Source: an uncultured Capnocytophaga sp.
GTDB lineage: Bacteria; Bacteroidota; Bacteroidia; Flavobacteriales; Flavobacteriaceae
Direction: 5' to 3'
Assembly: GCF_938029845.1 (NCBI RefSeq)
Contig: NZ_CALHGG010000138.1
Coordinates: 1 to 30,231 of the forward strand
Length of the DNA: 30,231 nt
Below are positions 7,894 through 16,129 of the stretch, piece after piece. The notes below the pieces were generated by a model. The model was not told the DNA's origin and searched no databases. It saw only the letters and a program-made list of their open reading frames with translations. Positions within the stretch are counted from its first letter, which is position 1, and each line of letters begins with the position of its first letter. The position numbers and the translations under genes were made by a program.

Positions 7894-8170
7894 ATTAAAG
7901 AGAAGTTTATTGATAGGTGTGGCAAAATTCTGAAAATATCATGAAATATACAAATTTTGTTTTCTTCAAATTGTTAATAACTTTTGTCTGTGTTAATAAT
8001 TAAGATGGTAAAAAGAATGATAATTTATTGAAAATGAATAAATTAAAATATTTATAAGAAGAAAACAAGGATGATATCATCAATAAAAATTTAACTTTGC
8101 TATAAATAAAAATAACTTTTTGTAAAGAAATATAACGGAAGGTGAGTTTGGTTTTTGAATAAATGTTAAG
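7894..8170. other. AT-rich intergenic region without gene
   Basis: The 277 bases between two minus-strand genes are very AT-rich with short runs of A and T. A plus-strand TAACTTTG (8092-8099) fits the -7 consensus but lacks a -33 element and would drive only antisense RNA. I see no reading frame of interest and no strong hairpin. Confidence 0.4.
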
Positions 8171-9406
8171 CTAGTTATCCTTCTCAATAGACTTATTACG
8201 TACCTTTCTAAAGATGATATAACACCAATAGCCAACAGCTATAAAAAATAGGGAACTGAAGACGATTAATAATAGATAATAGTTATCGGGCACAAAGAGT
8301 TCACAAAGTATGGCAATTCCCTTATAGGCAATAAGTATTTCACTCCCTACAAAAGCAGTGGTATATAAGGATAGACTCCAATAGGGAAAGTGAATATGTA
8401 GGTTTTTCTCTAAGAAATGAAGAACTCCAAATCCAATAACTCCTAAAAAAGTAAAGTGCAAATAACTGATGACAAACTCTCTATTGGGCAACACTACTTC
8501 AGCTATCCAAGGGAAAGAACCTAAGAACATGAAAATAGTCTTTAGCATGCAAAGTAGTAAAAACATTTGCATAAGGAAAGCAGGTTTTTCCAATTGCATA
8601 TAAGCTCTATATAGCTCAAAGATACTTGCTAAAAGTAAAAAACCTGAAATATTTCCAATGATATACAAGATAGGCTCATTGAAAAAGCCTACCCAAGAGA
8701 GGGTAACAGAGCCTATGGTACCAATGACAAAGTTATAGAGGGCTCCCTTGAGCCGCTTGCTATTTAGTAGGCTCTTATGCTCTATTTCTCCCACTAGAAG
8801 ACCAAAGAGTACAGCTAAGAACCAACCATTGTATTGGAAGTGTAGGAAGAAATATAAGGCACTGTTATACCAGTCGCTTCCCTTACCTGCCTTTACAATT
8901 GCTACAGGAAGTAGCCATATCCCGATGCTTGATAGTATAAGAAAATAGATACCCCAATGAACAAACTTTAATGAAAGTGGTTTGTCATGTTCTGTATCTA
9001 CACTTTTGGAAATAGAAAACCGTATAAAATTATATTTTTTACTTCTTTTGAGAAAGAAAATGCTAAACCAATAAGTACAAATGATAAAAAGGGAAGAGAA
9101 AATAATAGAGTATAGGAAGTACCCTCCAAAAGGAAAAGAAAAAAGCATTCCTAAGATGCAGAATTGCGTACAGAGAAATAAAATAAAATAAGGCTTTCTA
9201 TCTGTCTCCCTTAAAAAATATTGACAGATGAGCGAAGAGAGAATTGTATATATCCACCCCAATAGTCCTATATGAGAGTGTGAGTGTGTAACGTGTCGTA
9301 TGTTGAAAAAAACATCGGCTATATAAGACACTCTAAGGGATAACCCCAATAGAATAGTGATAATAAAATAGAGGAAAGCCCACTGAATATCCTTGCGAGT
9401 ATCCAT
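8171..9406 (-). CDS. Twelve-segment membrane protein with conserved histidines, possibly haem-copper oxidase subunit I-like
   Basis: A 411-residue protein with about twelve hydrophobic segments and little else. Segment 2 opens with the histidine cluster HVTHSHSHIGLLGW (about 38-51), and further histidines lie within segments, as in FFLHFQYNGW (about 186-195) and SYLHFTFLGVIGFGVLHFL (about 314-332). This layout resembles subunit I of haem-copper oxidases and NnrS-type haem-copper membrane proteins, and flavobacterial homologues are usually listed only as membrane proteins. Whether the full ligand set is present cannot be established here. It stands between the htrA terminator and an AT-rich gap, so it is likely monocistronic. 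A TACTTTTG box lies on the same strand at 9437-9444. Confidence 0.75.
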   Translation of the reverse strand: MDTRKDIQWAFLYFIITILLGLSLRVSYIADVFFNIRHVTHSHSHIGLLGWIYTILSSLICQYFLRETDRKPYFILFLCTQFCILGMLFSFPFGGYFLYSIIFSSLFIICTYWFSIFFLKRSKKYNFIRFSISKSVDTEHDKPLSLKFVHWGIYFLILSSIGIWLLPVAIVKAGKGSDWYNSALYFFLHFQYNGWFLAVLFGLLVGEIEHKSLLNSKRLKGALYNFVIGTIGSVTLSWVGFFNEPILYIIGNISGFLLLASIFELYRAYMQLEKPAFLMQMFLLLCMLKTIFMFLGSFPWIAEVVLPNREFVISYLHFTFLGVIGFGVLHFLEKNLHIHFPYWSLSLYTTAFVGSEILIAYKGIAILCELFVPDNYYLLLIVFSSLFFIAVGYWCYIIFRKVRNKSIEKDN

Positions 9407-9436
9407 AAGAATAAGGTCTTTTCATTGAATGAAAGG

Positions 9437-9444
9437 CAAAAGTA
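9437..9444 (-). promoter_or_regulatory. Possible -7 element for the membrane protein gene
   Basis: The complement of 9437-9444 is TACTTTTG, about 30 bases upstream of the ATG at 9406. CAA trinucleotides (TTG on the minus strand) occur upstream but not at 19-21 bases, so the match is partial. Confidence 0.35.
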
Positions 9445-9552
9445 AAAATAAATTATCAAATAAGAGTGTTTTCAAATGCTAAAATTATTCTACCAAAAGT
9501 ATAATTAATTGATAAAAACTATTTTTCAAGTATGTAAAATAAGTTTTTACAT

Positions 9553-9591
9553 AAAAAAATAGTTTGCCTTGATACAAAGGCAAACTATTTT
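9553..9591 (-). terminator. Intrinsic terminator of the htrA gene
   Basis: A 15-bp perfect stem (9556-9570 with 9577-9591) closes a six-base loop. Read on the minus strand, it is followed by a run of T residues (complement of the A-run at 9553-9559). It lies about 50 bases beyond the protease stop codon. Confidence 0.85.
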
Positions 9592-9639
9592 AGCACTAAT
9601 AAAAATCAAACTTTAAGATATGAATACGTGAAATTATTT

Positions 9640-11064
9640 TTATAGGAAGTAGCGTTCTTTTTCTCCATTCTTATTAAGAACCACAATAGCATTGCGTTGT
9701 GATTGGTTGTTTTCTAGGATATTTTTTACGCTATCTATGTCTTTTACTTCTTTACCATTGATAGAAAGAAGTACTTTACCGTCCAAATTTACACCATTTT
9801 CAATAAATAAAGGGCTTGTTTTGGTGATTTTTACACCACTCTTTATATTGAATGCTTTTTTATCTTTTTCAGATAAGTTCTTTACCATAATTCCTAAGTC
9901 ATTGGCTACATAAGAATCATTTTTTTGAAGTTTTACACTGATTTCTTTTTCTTTACCATCTCTTAGTATAACCACATTGACATTGTCATTAGGTCTTTTG
10001 GTATTGATGTGACCACTGAGGTCAGAGAAAGTACGTATTTTAATATTGTCCATTTGAGTGATGATGTCACCTTTTTTAAGTCCAGCCTTTTCAGCTCCTG
10101 AATCATCTTCTACATTATCTATATAGAAGCCTTCGGTTTGTTTGATATGGAGTTTTTCAGCAGTTTCAGAGTTGAGTTCTGTACCAGCTACACCCAGAAT
10201 ACCACGTTGTACATTGCCATATTCTATGAGGTCTTCTACAATCTTCTTTGCGATATTGCTAGGAACAGCAAAGGAATAACCTACGAAAGTACCAGTATTA
10301 GGAGAGGCAATAGCGGTATTGATACCGATAAGGTCTCCGTTGAGATTCACCAAAGCTCCACCACTATTTCCTGAATTAACAGCAGCATCTGTTTGTATAT
10401 AGGACTCTATCTTTCCATTGTATTGGTTTCCTAAATTTCTAGCCTTAGCACTGATAATCCCAGCTGTTACGGTAGAGGTAAGGTTGAAAGGATTTCCTAC
10501 GGCCAACACCCATTCGCCTATCTTGGTATTATCTGAATCTGCAAAGGTAAGGTAAGGTAGTTTTTCTTCTGTTTTGATTTTCAGTAACGCAATATCTGAG
10601 CTGCTGTCTGAACCAATAATTTCAGCTTTGTAAGTTTGGTTATTGTTTAGGGTTACTTGTACTGAAGAAGCACCACTGATTACGTGATTGTTGGTAACAA
10701 TGTAGCCATCAGGAGATATGATAACTCCAGAACCCGTACCTGCCAAGCGTTCCTTGCCACTACGCTGAGGGGTGTTTCCACTGAAAAGGTCAAAGATGGA
10801 GGTGATTTCAGGAGCAACAGTCATGTTTTTCACATGGACTACACTATTAACAGTCTTGTTGGAGGCATTGATGAAACTATTTTCATCAAAATTGAAATTG
10901 GCTACCTGTTGGAAATTGGTATGGATAGCTCCAGTGGTATCGGCCTTTTGAGAAGAGAGAAATAAAGTATTGTCTTCTTTCTCTTTGAGAATAAAATGAT
11001 AGCCTCCTAAGGCAATAGTTCCTCCTAAAATAGCAGAGAATACGGAAGTGAGATGTTTTTTCAT
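9640..11064 (-). CDS. Periplasmic serine protease, HtrA/DegP (Do) family
   Basis: A 474-residue protease and chaperone that degrades or refolds damaged envelope proteins. It has an N-terminal signal/anchor segment (LTSVFSAILGGTIALGGYHF), then a trypsin-like domain with the triad His127 in VTNNHVI, Asp157 in SSDIALLK and Ser234 in GNSGGAL, all intact. Two PDZ domains follow (about 275-370 and 385-470), the first with the GLKKGDII carboxylate-loop region. Length and order match DegP/DegQ-like members. The gene has its own terminator. In many bacteria such genes are induced by envelope stress sigma factors; the 258-base upstream gap is AT-rich and no recognisable promoter could be fixed on this strand. 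Confidence 0.95.
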   Translation of the reverse strand: MKKHLTSVFSAILGGTIALGGYHFILKEKEDNTLFLSSQKADTTGAIHTNFQQVANFNFDENSFINASNKTVNSVVHVKNMTVAPEITSIFDLFSGNTPQRSGKERLAGTGSGVIISPDGYIVTNNHVISGASSVQVTLNNNQTYKAEIIGSDSSSDIALLKIKTEEKLPYLTFADSDNTKIGEWVLAVGNPFNLTSTVTAGIISAKARNLGNQYNGKIESYIQTDAAVNSGNSGGALVNLNGDLIGINTAIASPNTGTFVGYSFAVPSNIAKKIVEDLIEYGNVQRGILGVAGTELNSETAEKLHIKQTEGFYIDNVEDDSGAEKAGLKKGDIITQMDNIKIRTFSDLSGHINTKRPNDNVNVVILRDGKEKEISVKLQKNDSYVANDLGIMVKNLSEKDKKAFNIKSGVKITKTSPLFIENGVNLDGKVLLSINGKEVKDIDSVKNILENNQSQRNAIVVLNKNGEKERYFL

Positions 11065-11256
11065 ATTTAAAATCTTAAAATAATTGATAATATCTATTTT
11101 TTTAACTCTAAAGTTGCGAATAGTTATTTACAAAAACAGTGCCAAAAAGATTAAAATTAGAAATTTAACTTTTAATTAATGAAGTTTTCAATTATATCAT
11201 TGATTTTCTTATAGATAGATTTTTCTAGAAGAGAAAATAAGAATAGAAAAATTTTT

Positions 11257-11283
11257 TTGTCACTAAAAAAAGTTGTAAATTTG
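11257..11283 (+). promoter_or_regulatory. Promoter of the FadR-type regulator gene
   Basis: TAAATTTG at 11276-11283 fits the -7 consensus. The nearest TTG is 11257-11259, at 16 bases, shorter than the preferred 19-21. Because the TTG at 11257 lies in the -33 region it is not a start codon; the ATG at 11323 is used. Confidence 0.5.
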
Positions 11284-11322
11284 TACCATGTAAATATATT
11301 ATATGAGTTAAACGTATATCTT

Positions 11323-12045
11323 ATGAAGTCATTAAAGGAAAAAACAACTGATTCAGAGAATGCATCCTTGGTGGATAAGGTGGAGAAGCATATTATAGAT
11401 TATATCAAGGATAATGCACTGAGAGCTGGAGATTCCCTCCCCAAAGAACTAGAGTTTGCCGAGACTCTTGGGGTAAGTAGAACGGCTATTCGCGAGGCTA
11501 TGTTGCGCCTAAGAACATTGGGACTGATAGAATCCCGTAAGCATAGAGGGATGGTGATTCTAGAGCCTGATTTGGTGCATAATTTTGAAAAGATGCTTGA
11601 CCCAGCACTCGTTGATGTCAAGATGCTTTCTAACCTTTTTGAACTAAGATTGATGTTAGAGGTAGGTATGGCCGATTTTGTCTTTACACGTAAAACTTCT
11701 AAACAGCTTAAGGAGTTGGAGGAAATCGTGCGAAGCTCTGAAGAAAAACGTTGTGACAGCTTTAATTTCTATTTGGAAACAGAAAAACAGTTTCATGGCA
11801 AGCTATATGAGATGGCAGGGAATGAGATTCTTAGGAAATTCCAAGATGTATTCATGCCAATTTTCCAATATGTACATGACCTCAATCGTTACCAAACCGC
11901 CTATATTCTCCCCGAAGGAAGCAAACAAATAAGCCACCGCGATTTGCTAGAAGAACTTAAGCATGGTACTCCTGCTTCGTTTAGAGAACTTATGCGAGAA
12001 CACTTAAATGCTCACTATACCAAAGTGTTAGGAATCAGTTGTTAA
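11323..12045 (+). CDS. GntR-family transcriptional regulator, FadR/FCD subfamily
   Basis: From the ATG at 11323 the protein has 240 residues. Residues 15-80 form the winged helix-turn-helix (DSLPKELEFAETLGVSRTAIREAMLRLRTLGLIESRKHRG), the GntR DNA-binding signature. Residues about 100-235 are an all-helical FCD ligand domain with family positions EKQFHGKLYEMAGN, SHRDLLEEL and MREHLNAHY, whose histidines would bind a metal and a small carboxylate effector. Glu takes the position often held by Asp before FH. Such regulators control sugar-acid, sialic-acid or organic-acid genes, but nothing nearby identifies the effector. The FAD oxidoreductase gene follows after 80 bases and could be a target or partner. 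Confidence 0.9.
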   Translation: MKSLKEKTTDSENASLVDKVEKHIIDYIKDNALRAGDSLPKELEFAETLGVSRTAIREAMLRLRTLGLIESRKHRGMVILEPDLVHNFEKMLDPALVDVKMLSNLFELRLMLEVGMADFVFTRKTSKQLKELEEIVRSSEEKRCDSFNFYLETEKQFHGKLYEMAGNEILRKFQDVFMPIFQYVHDLNRYQTAYILPEGSKQISHRDLLEELKHGTPASFRELMREHLNAHYTKVLGISC

Positions 12046-12051
12046 TGATTG

Positions 12052-12113
12052 ATGACTAATGACTAGTGACTAATATTATAGTTGCTAAGCATTAGTCATT
12101 AGTTATTAGTCAT
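12052..12113 (+). repeat. Inverted array of 7-base repeats between regulator and oxidoreductase genes
   Basis: Left arm 12052-12074 and right arm 12091-12113 are 23 bases each, complementary at 21 positions, and both mismatches become G-U pairs in plus-strand RNA, so the transcript could pair fully around a 16-base loop. Both arms are themselves tandem heptamers (TGACTAA/TGACTAG on the left, TTAGTCA/TTAGTTA on the right). The array ends 13 bases before the ATG at 12126. There is no T-run directly after it, so it is not a canonical terminator. Confidence 0.8.
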
Positions 12114-12125
12114 TAATTATTGTTT

Positions 12126-13625
12126 ATGTACGATACAATTGTCATAGGAAGTGGTCTTGGGGGGCTTATGACAGCCCTTATCTTGGCTAAAGAAGGTCGA
12201 AAAGTTGCCATTGTTGAGAAAAACAAACAATTTGGTGGGAACTTGCAGTCTTTTTTCCGTGATGGGGTACTCTTTGATACAGGAGTGCATTACGTGGGAA
12301 GTCTTGAAAAGGGGCAGCCACTCCATAATTATTTTTCTTATGCAGGTATTATTTCAGATTTGGATTTGGAATGTATGCCTAAGGATGGTTATGATCGTAT
12401 TTGTTTTGCTCAAGAGGCTACTTCCTATCCTCATGCTCAGGGATATGATAATTTTATTACACAGTTATTATCTTATTTTCCTCAAGAAAAAGCAGCACTA
12501 GAACAGTATGTTGCTAGGATAAAGGAAGTGTGTAATCACTTTCCTCTTTATCGTTTTCGATTGGAAGGAAGTTATGATGAGTCTTTACTTTCGTTATCCT
12601 TAATGGAGTTTCTTCGCGAGCTAACTCCCAATGAAAGACTGCAAGCAGTCCTATTGGGCAATAACTTTCTCTATGCAGGTACCACAGCGCATACTCCCTT
12701 ATATGTACATGCTTTGTCAGTCAATTCTTATATGGAAAGTGCATGGCGATTTAGGCGTGGTGGCTCACAGATTACCCAGCTGCTTGTAAGGCAATTACGT
12801 GCTCTTGGTGTATCTTTATTTACTGAAAATGAAGTACTTGCTTTTGAATATAGGGAGGGAAAAATCTACTCAGTGATTACCTCCCAACACAAAAAGTATA
12901 TAGCCAAAGATTTTGTTTCAGATATTGATATACAGCAGTTATTGTCCATAGCTGGTCGAGAGCACTTTAAGCCCTCCTATTACAAACGAATAGAGCAACT
13001 TACCCCTGTTTCAGGGGTCTTTTCTCTACACTTAGTACTCAAACCTCACTCCTTCCCTTACTTGCCTTACAATATGTATTGGTTTAAGGATCCACAACAG
13101 GTATGGAAAGCACCTCATTGCCACTCAGATACTTTCCCTTTGTCTTATATGCTTTCTATGTCACCTCCTAAGGACGGAGGTACATATACTGACAATATGA
13201 CACTACTTACCTACATGGACTACGAGCAAGTGCGTACATGGGAGCATACGCTTAATACCATAGCCGCTCCCGAGGGTAGGGGAGCGGCCTATGAGGCTTT
13301 TAAGAGAGAGAAAGCCGATCAACTTTTAAGGGTTGTGTATCAGCGATATCCCCAGTTGGGAGGAGCCATAGCTCATGCGTATACTTCTACTCCTTTGACT
13401 TATCGCGACTATATAGGTACCCCCACAGGAGCTATCTATGGTTATGAAAAGAATATCCATAAGATAGCCCATACACATATCATGCCACAGACACATATTC
13501 CAAACCTATACCTTACAGGACAGTCCGTCAATATGCATGGGCTTTTAGGGGTTACCATAGGGGCGGTACTGACCTCTATGGCAATGCTTGGAGGAAAAAT
13601 AGAAGGGTTAGGTTTTAAGAGTTAG
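12126..13625 (+). CDS. FAD-dependent oxidoreductase, phytoene desaturase/retinol saturase (CrtI) family
   Basis: A 499-residue flavoprotein beginning MYDTIVIGSGLGG: the dinucleotide-binding GxGxxG is at residues 8-13, followed by VAIVEKNKQFGGN, which binds the ribose. The C-terminal stretch NLYLTGQSVNMHGLLGVTIGAV (about 463-484) is the second FAD contact shared by carotenoid desaturases and all-trans-retinol 13,14-reductases. Its reaction is probably dehydrogenation or saturation of an isoprenoid-like substrate, but no carotenoid genes are adjacent and the substrate cannot be told. I prefer the ATG at 12126 over the TTG at 12120. The stop shares bases 13622-13625 with the stop of the convergent PBP1A gene. 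Confidence 0.85.
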   Translation: MYDTIVIGSGLGGLMTALILAKEGRKVAIVEKNKQFGGNLQSFFRDGVLFDTGVHYVGSLEKGQPLHNYFSYAGIISDLDLECMPKDGYDRICFAQEATSYPHAQGYDNFITQLLSYFPQEKAALEQYVARIKEVCNHFPLYRFRLEGSYDESLLSLSLMEFLRELTPNERLQAVLLGNNFLYAGTTAHTPLYVHALSVNSYMESAWRFRRGGSQITQLLVRQLRALGVSLFTENEVLAFEYREGKIYSVITSQHKKYIAKDFVSDIDIQQLLSIAGREHFKPSYYKRIEQLTPVSGVFSLHLVLKPHSFPYLPYNMYWFKDPQQVWKAPHCHSDTFPLSYMLSMSPPKDGGTYTDNMTLLTYMDYEQVRTWEHTLNTIAAPEGRGAAYEAFKREKADQLLRVVYQRYPQLGGAIAHAYTSTPLTYRDYIGTPTGAIYGYEKNIHKIAHTHIMPQTHIPNLYLTGQSVNMHGLLGVTIGAVLTSMAMLGGKIEGLGFKS

Positions 13626-15958
13626 AAATCAATACCTTCGGAGTCTTCTCCTACGGCATCAACAGGGTCATTTCCTTTGCAGTCAAAATCACTACTGTTA
13701 AAGCTGCTAGAGCCATCTTCGTTCTTTGGTACAGGGAAAGTCTCTTTTGATACACCTAAATCCTTATTTTCGTATAGTTTCTTCATATAGTAGCCCCAGA
13801 TAGGTAGCGCCATAGTAGCCCCTTGTCCATATCGGATTCCCTTGAAGTGGATAGAGCGGTCTTCTCCTCCTACCCATACTCCTGTGACTAGATTAGGCAC
13901 CATTCCCATGAACCATCCATCGGATTGGTTCTGTGTAGTACCTGTCTTTCCTGCAATAGGATTCTTGAAGGCATAAGGATAGCCTGTGATGACATTCTTA
14001 TACATACTATCATAACCATCAGCTCCTTTGGTACGTAGGCGCGCCCCAGAACCAGATTGGGTAACCCCTTCCATGAGTTTGATTACTGTATAAGCATTTT
14101 CAGGGGAAATCGCATTTCTGGCTTCAGGAGTATGTTGGTAAATGATACGTCCATTCTTGTCCTCTATACGCGTAATAAAAGTAGGCTTCAGATAATTTCC
14201 CTCATTGGCAAAAGCTCCATAAGCCCCTACCATTTCCAATAATGTAATGTCTCCAGAACCTAAGCAAATAGATGGAAGCGCAGGAATATCTTTGGTATTG
14301 ATACCCAATTTTTCAATCAGGTCAATGACATTAGTAGGACCAACTTCATCCATGAGTTTGGCAGTAATGGAGTTGATAGAGTTTGCCAAAGCAGCCTTGA
14401 GGGTGAGCATTTTTCCACTGAAGCTACCATTAGTATTACGAGGGCACCACTCTTTCGCATTACCCCATTTGTTAGCTTCTATACAAGTCTTCACATCGGG
14501 AATTTGAGTACAAGGTGTATAGTGTTTTTGGTCAATGGCTGTAGCATATACAAAAGGCTTGAAGGCAGAACCTACTTGACGTGCTCCTTGGAATACTTGG
14601 TCGTACTTGAAATTGTTATAGTCGATACCTCCTACCCAAGCTTTGATGTGTCCTGTTTGTGGTTCCATGGAGAGGATAGCGGTACGTAGGAAGCTCTTAT
14701 AATAACGAATGGAATCATAAGGAGTCATCACCGTATCAATAGTACCATGCCAAGAAAAGACTTGCATAGGGGTCTCCTTATAGAAGGAAGCACGTATGTC
14801 TTTGTCCGAGATACCTGCGGCCTTCATCTGTGCCCAGCGCTCAGAGTTCTTCATAGCACGTTCCATAAGGCGATCAATTTCCTCTTTGGAGAGTTTTACG
14901 AAAGGAAATGTCTTATTCTTTTTCAGATTATTTTCTTCTGCAAAAGCTTTTTGGAGGTTTTTCATATGCTTTTGTACCGCCTCTTCAGCAGCAGCTTGCA
15001 TACGAGAGTCTATAGTGGTGTATATCTTAAGTCCATCGGAATAGATGTCATATTTAGACCCATCGGGTTTTGGGTTATCTTTAATCCACTCTTTCATGAA
15101 ATTGCGTAAGTGTTCACGGAAATAGGTGGCAATACCCTCATTATGCCCTTCAGGGTTGAAGTTTAAGCGTAAAGGAAGTTTTTGCAAGGAATCTTTTTCC
15201 TTGGTGGTGAGGTAGTGATTTTTTTCCATTTGTGCCAATACTACATTCCTACGATTGGTAACCCCTTCGGGATTCCTACGCGGATTGTATAGGGAGGAGT
15301 TTTTGAACATACCCACTAGTACAGCACCTTCTTCTATCTTAAGATCTTTAGGTTCTTTACCAAAATAGATACGTGAGGCAGAACGGATTCCATCGGCATT
15401 GTTATTAAAGTCGTATTCGTTAAAATACATGGTAAGGATTTCCTTCTTGGTATATTGTCTTTCCAAGCGAATAGCAATGATCCATTCCTTGATTTTTTGT
15501 AAATAGCGTTCACCTGTTTTCTTAGATCCTTCACGGTGAAAGAGGAGCTTTGCCAGCTGTTGGGTAATAGTAGAGGCACCCCCACGTCGGCCTAAGAATA
15601 CAATAGCGCGCAGTGTCCCACGCATGTCTATACCCGAATGCTTTTCAAAACGCTCGTCTTCGGTGGCAATCAGTGCATTGACCAAGTGTTCAGGTAGGTC
15701 TTTGTAGGTAACAGGGGTACGGTTATCATTGAAATAGAATTTCCCCAATAGCTCATCATCAGCAGAGTAGATGCTTGAGGCAAGGTTTGTTTCAGGGTTC
15801 TCTAGGCGCTTGAAGTCAGGCATTTCGCCGAATACCCCCCAGTCGGCCAAGAGAAAAAGAAAAATAATGGATAAGATACCTACCAAGAAGGTACCCCAAA
15901 AATATTTTAATAGTCTTTTTCGTGTAGAACCTTGAGCGGTTGTCTTTTTCGTTCCCAT
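13622..15958 (-). CDS. Bifunctional class A penicillin-binding protein (PBP1A type)
   Basis: A 778-residue inner-membrane enzyme that polymerises lipid II and cross-links the strands. A transmembrane anchor lies at about 19-39. The GT51 domain shows ATEDERFEKHSGID (catalytic Glu100) and GASTITQQLAK (128-137). The transpeptidase domain has SAFK (Ser464 nucleophile, Lys467), SIN (527-529) and KTG (671-673), so both active sites look intact. The region between the domains (about 290-410) contains an OB-like insert typical of PBP1A. The C-terminal 40 residues are acidic and disordered. Sequence and length fit the usual Bacteroidota PBP1A (mrcA/ponA). A TATTTTTG box lies on the same strand at 15990-15997. 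Confidence 0.95.
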   Translation of the reverse strand: MGTKKTTAQGSTRKRLLKYFWGTFLVGILSIIFLFLLADWGVFGEMPDFKRLENPETNLASSIYSADDELLGKFYFNDNRTPVTYKDLPEHLVNALIATEDERFEKHSGIDMRGTLRAIVFLGRRGGASTITQQLAKLLFHREGSKKTGERYLQKIKEWIIAIRLERQYTKKEILTMYFNEYDFNNNADGIRSASRIYFGKEPKDLKIEEGAVLVGMFKNSSLYNPRRNPEGVTNRRNVVLAQMEKNHYLTTKEKDSLQKLPLRLNFNPEGHNEGIATYFREHLRNFMKEWIKDNPKPDGSKYDIYSDGLKIYTTIDSRMQAAAEEAVQKHMKNLQKAFAEENNLKKNKTFPFVKLSKEEIDRLMERAMKNSERWAQMKAAGISDKDIRASFYKETPMQVFSWHGTIDTVMTPYDSIRYYKSFLRTAILSMEPQTGHIKAWVGGIDYNNFKYDQVFQGARQVGSAFKPFVYATAIDQKHYTPCTQIPDVKTCIEANKWGNAKEWCPRNTNGSFSGKMLTLKAALANSINSITAKLMDEVGPTNVIDLIEKLGINTKDIPALPSICLGSGDITLLEMVGAYGAFANEGNYLKPTFITRIEDKNGRIIYQHTPEARNAISPENAYTVIKLMEGVTQSGSGARLRTKGADGYDSMYKNVITGYPYAFKNPIAGKTGTTQNQSDGWFMGMVPNLVTGVWVGGEDRSIHFKGIRYGQGATMALPIWGYYMKKLYENKDLGVSKETFPVPKNEDGSSSFNSSDFDCKGNDPVDAVGEDSEGIDF

Positions 15959-15989
15959 ATGCTCTATTTAATATTTACTTTTTTGGGGA

Positions 15990-15997
15990 CAAAAATA
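15990..15997 (-). promoter_or_regulatory. Possible -7 element for the PBP1A gene
   Basis: The complement of 15990-15997 is TATTTTTG, which fits TAnnTTTG and lies about 30 bases before the ATG at 15958. No clear TTG is present at 19-21 bases upstream. Confidence 0.4.
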
Positions 15998-16078
15998 CGA
16001 CATTATTTATAAATAAGTGCTTTCTGTTGGGAAATTATGATTTATTTTAGTACGCTTCAAAATATTGCTAAAAACCAG

Positions 16079-16107
16079 TTGTAACTGAAATGTTTTTTTT
16101 ATCTTTG
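16079..16107 (+). promoter_or_regulatory. Promoter of the glycosyltransferase gene
   Basis: TTG at 16079-16081, 18 bases, then TATCTTTG at 16100-16107. Transcription would begin near 16114, leaving a leader of only about 16 bases before the TTG start at 16130, which supports that start. Confidence 0.65.
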
Positions 16108-16129
16108 CAAAGTTACTAAATTTTCTAAA

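Noticed and set aside
8092..8099. Plus-strand TAACTTTG as a promoter
   Set aside because: No -33 TTG at the required distance and nothing to transcribe except antisense to the membrane protein gene.
12043..12118. The heptamer hairpin as an intrinsic terminator of the regulator gene
   Set aside because: The stem is AT-rich and not followed by a run of T, so it fits a repeat element better than a terminator.
15334..15585. 83-codon minus-strand frame within PBP1A
   Set aside because: It is an out-of-frame overlap inside the GT51 domain with no independent signal.
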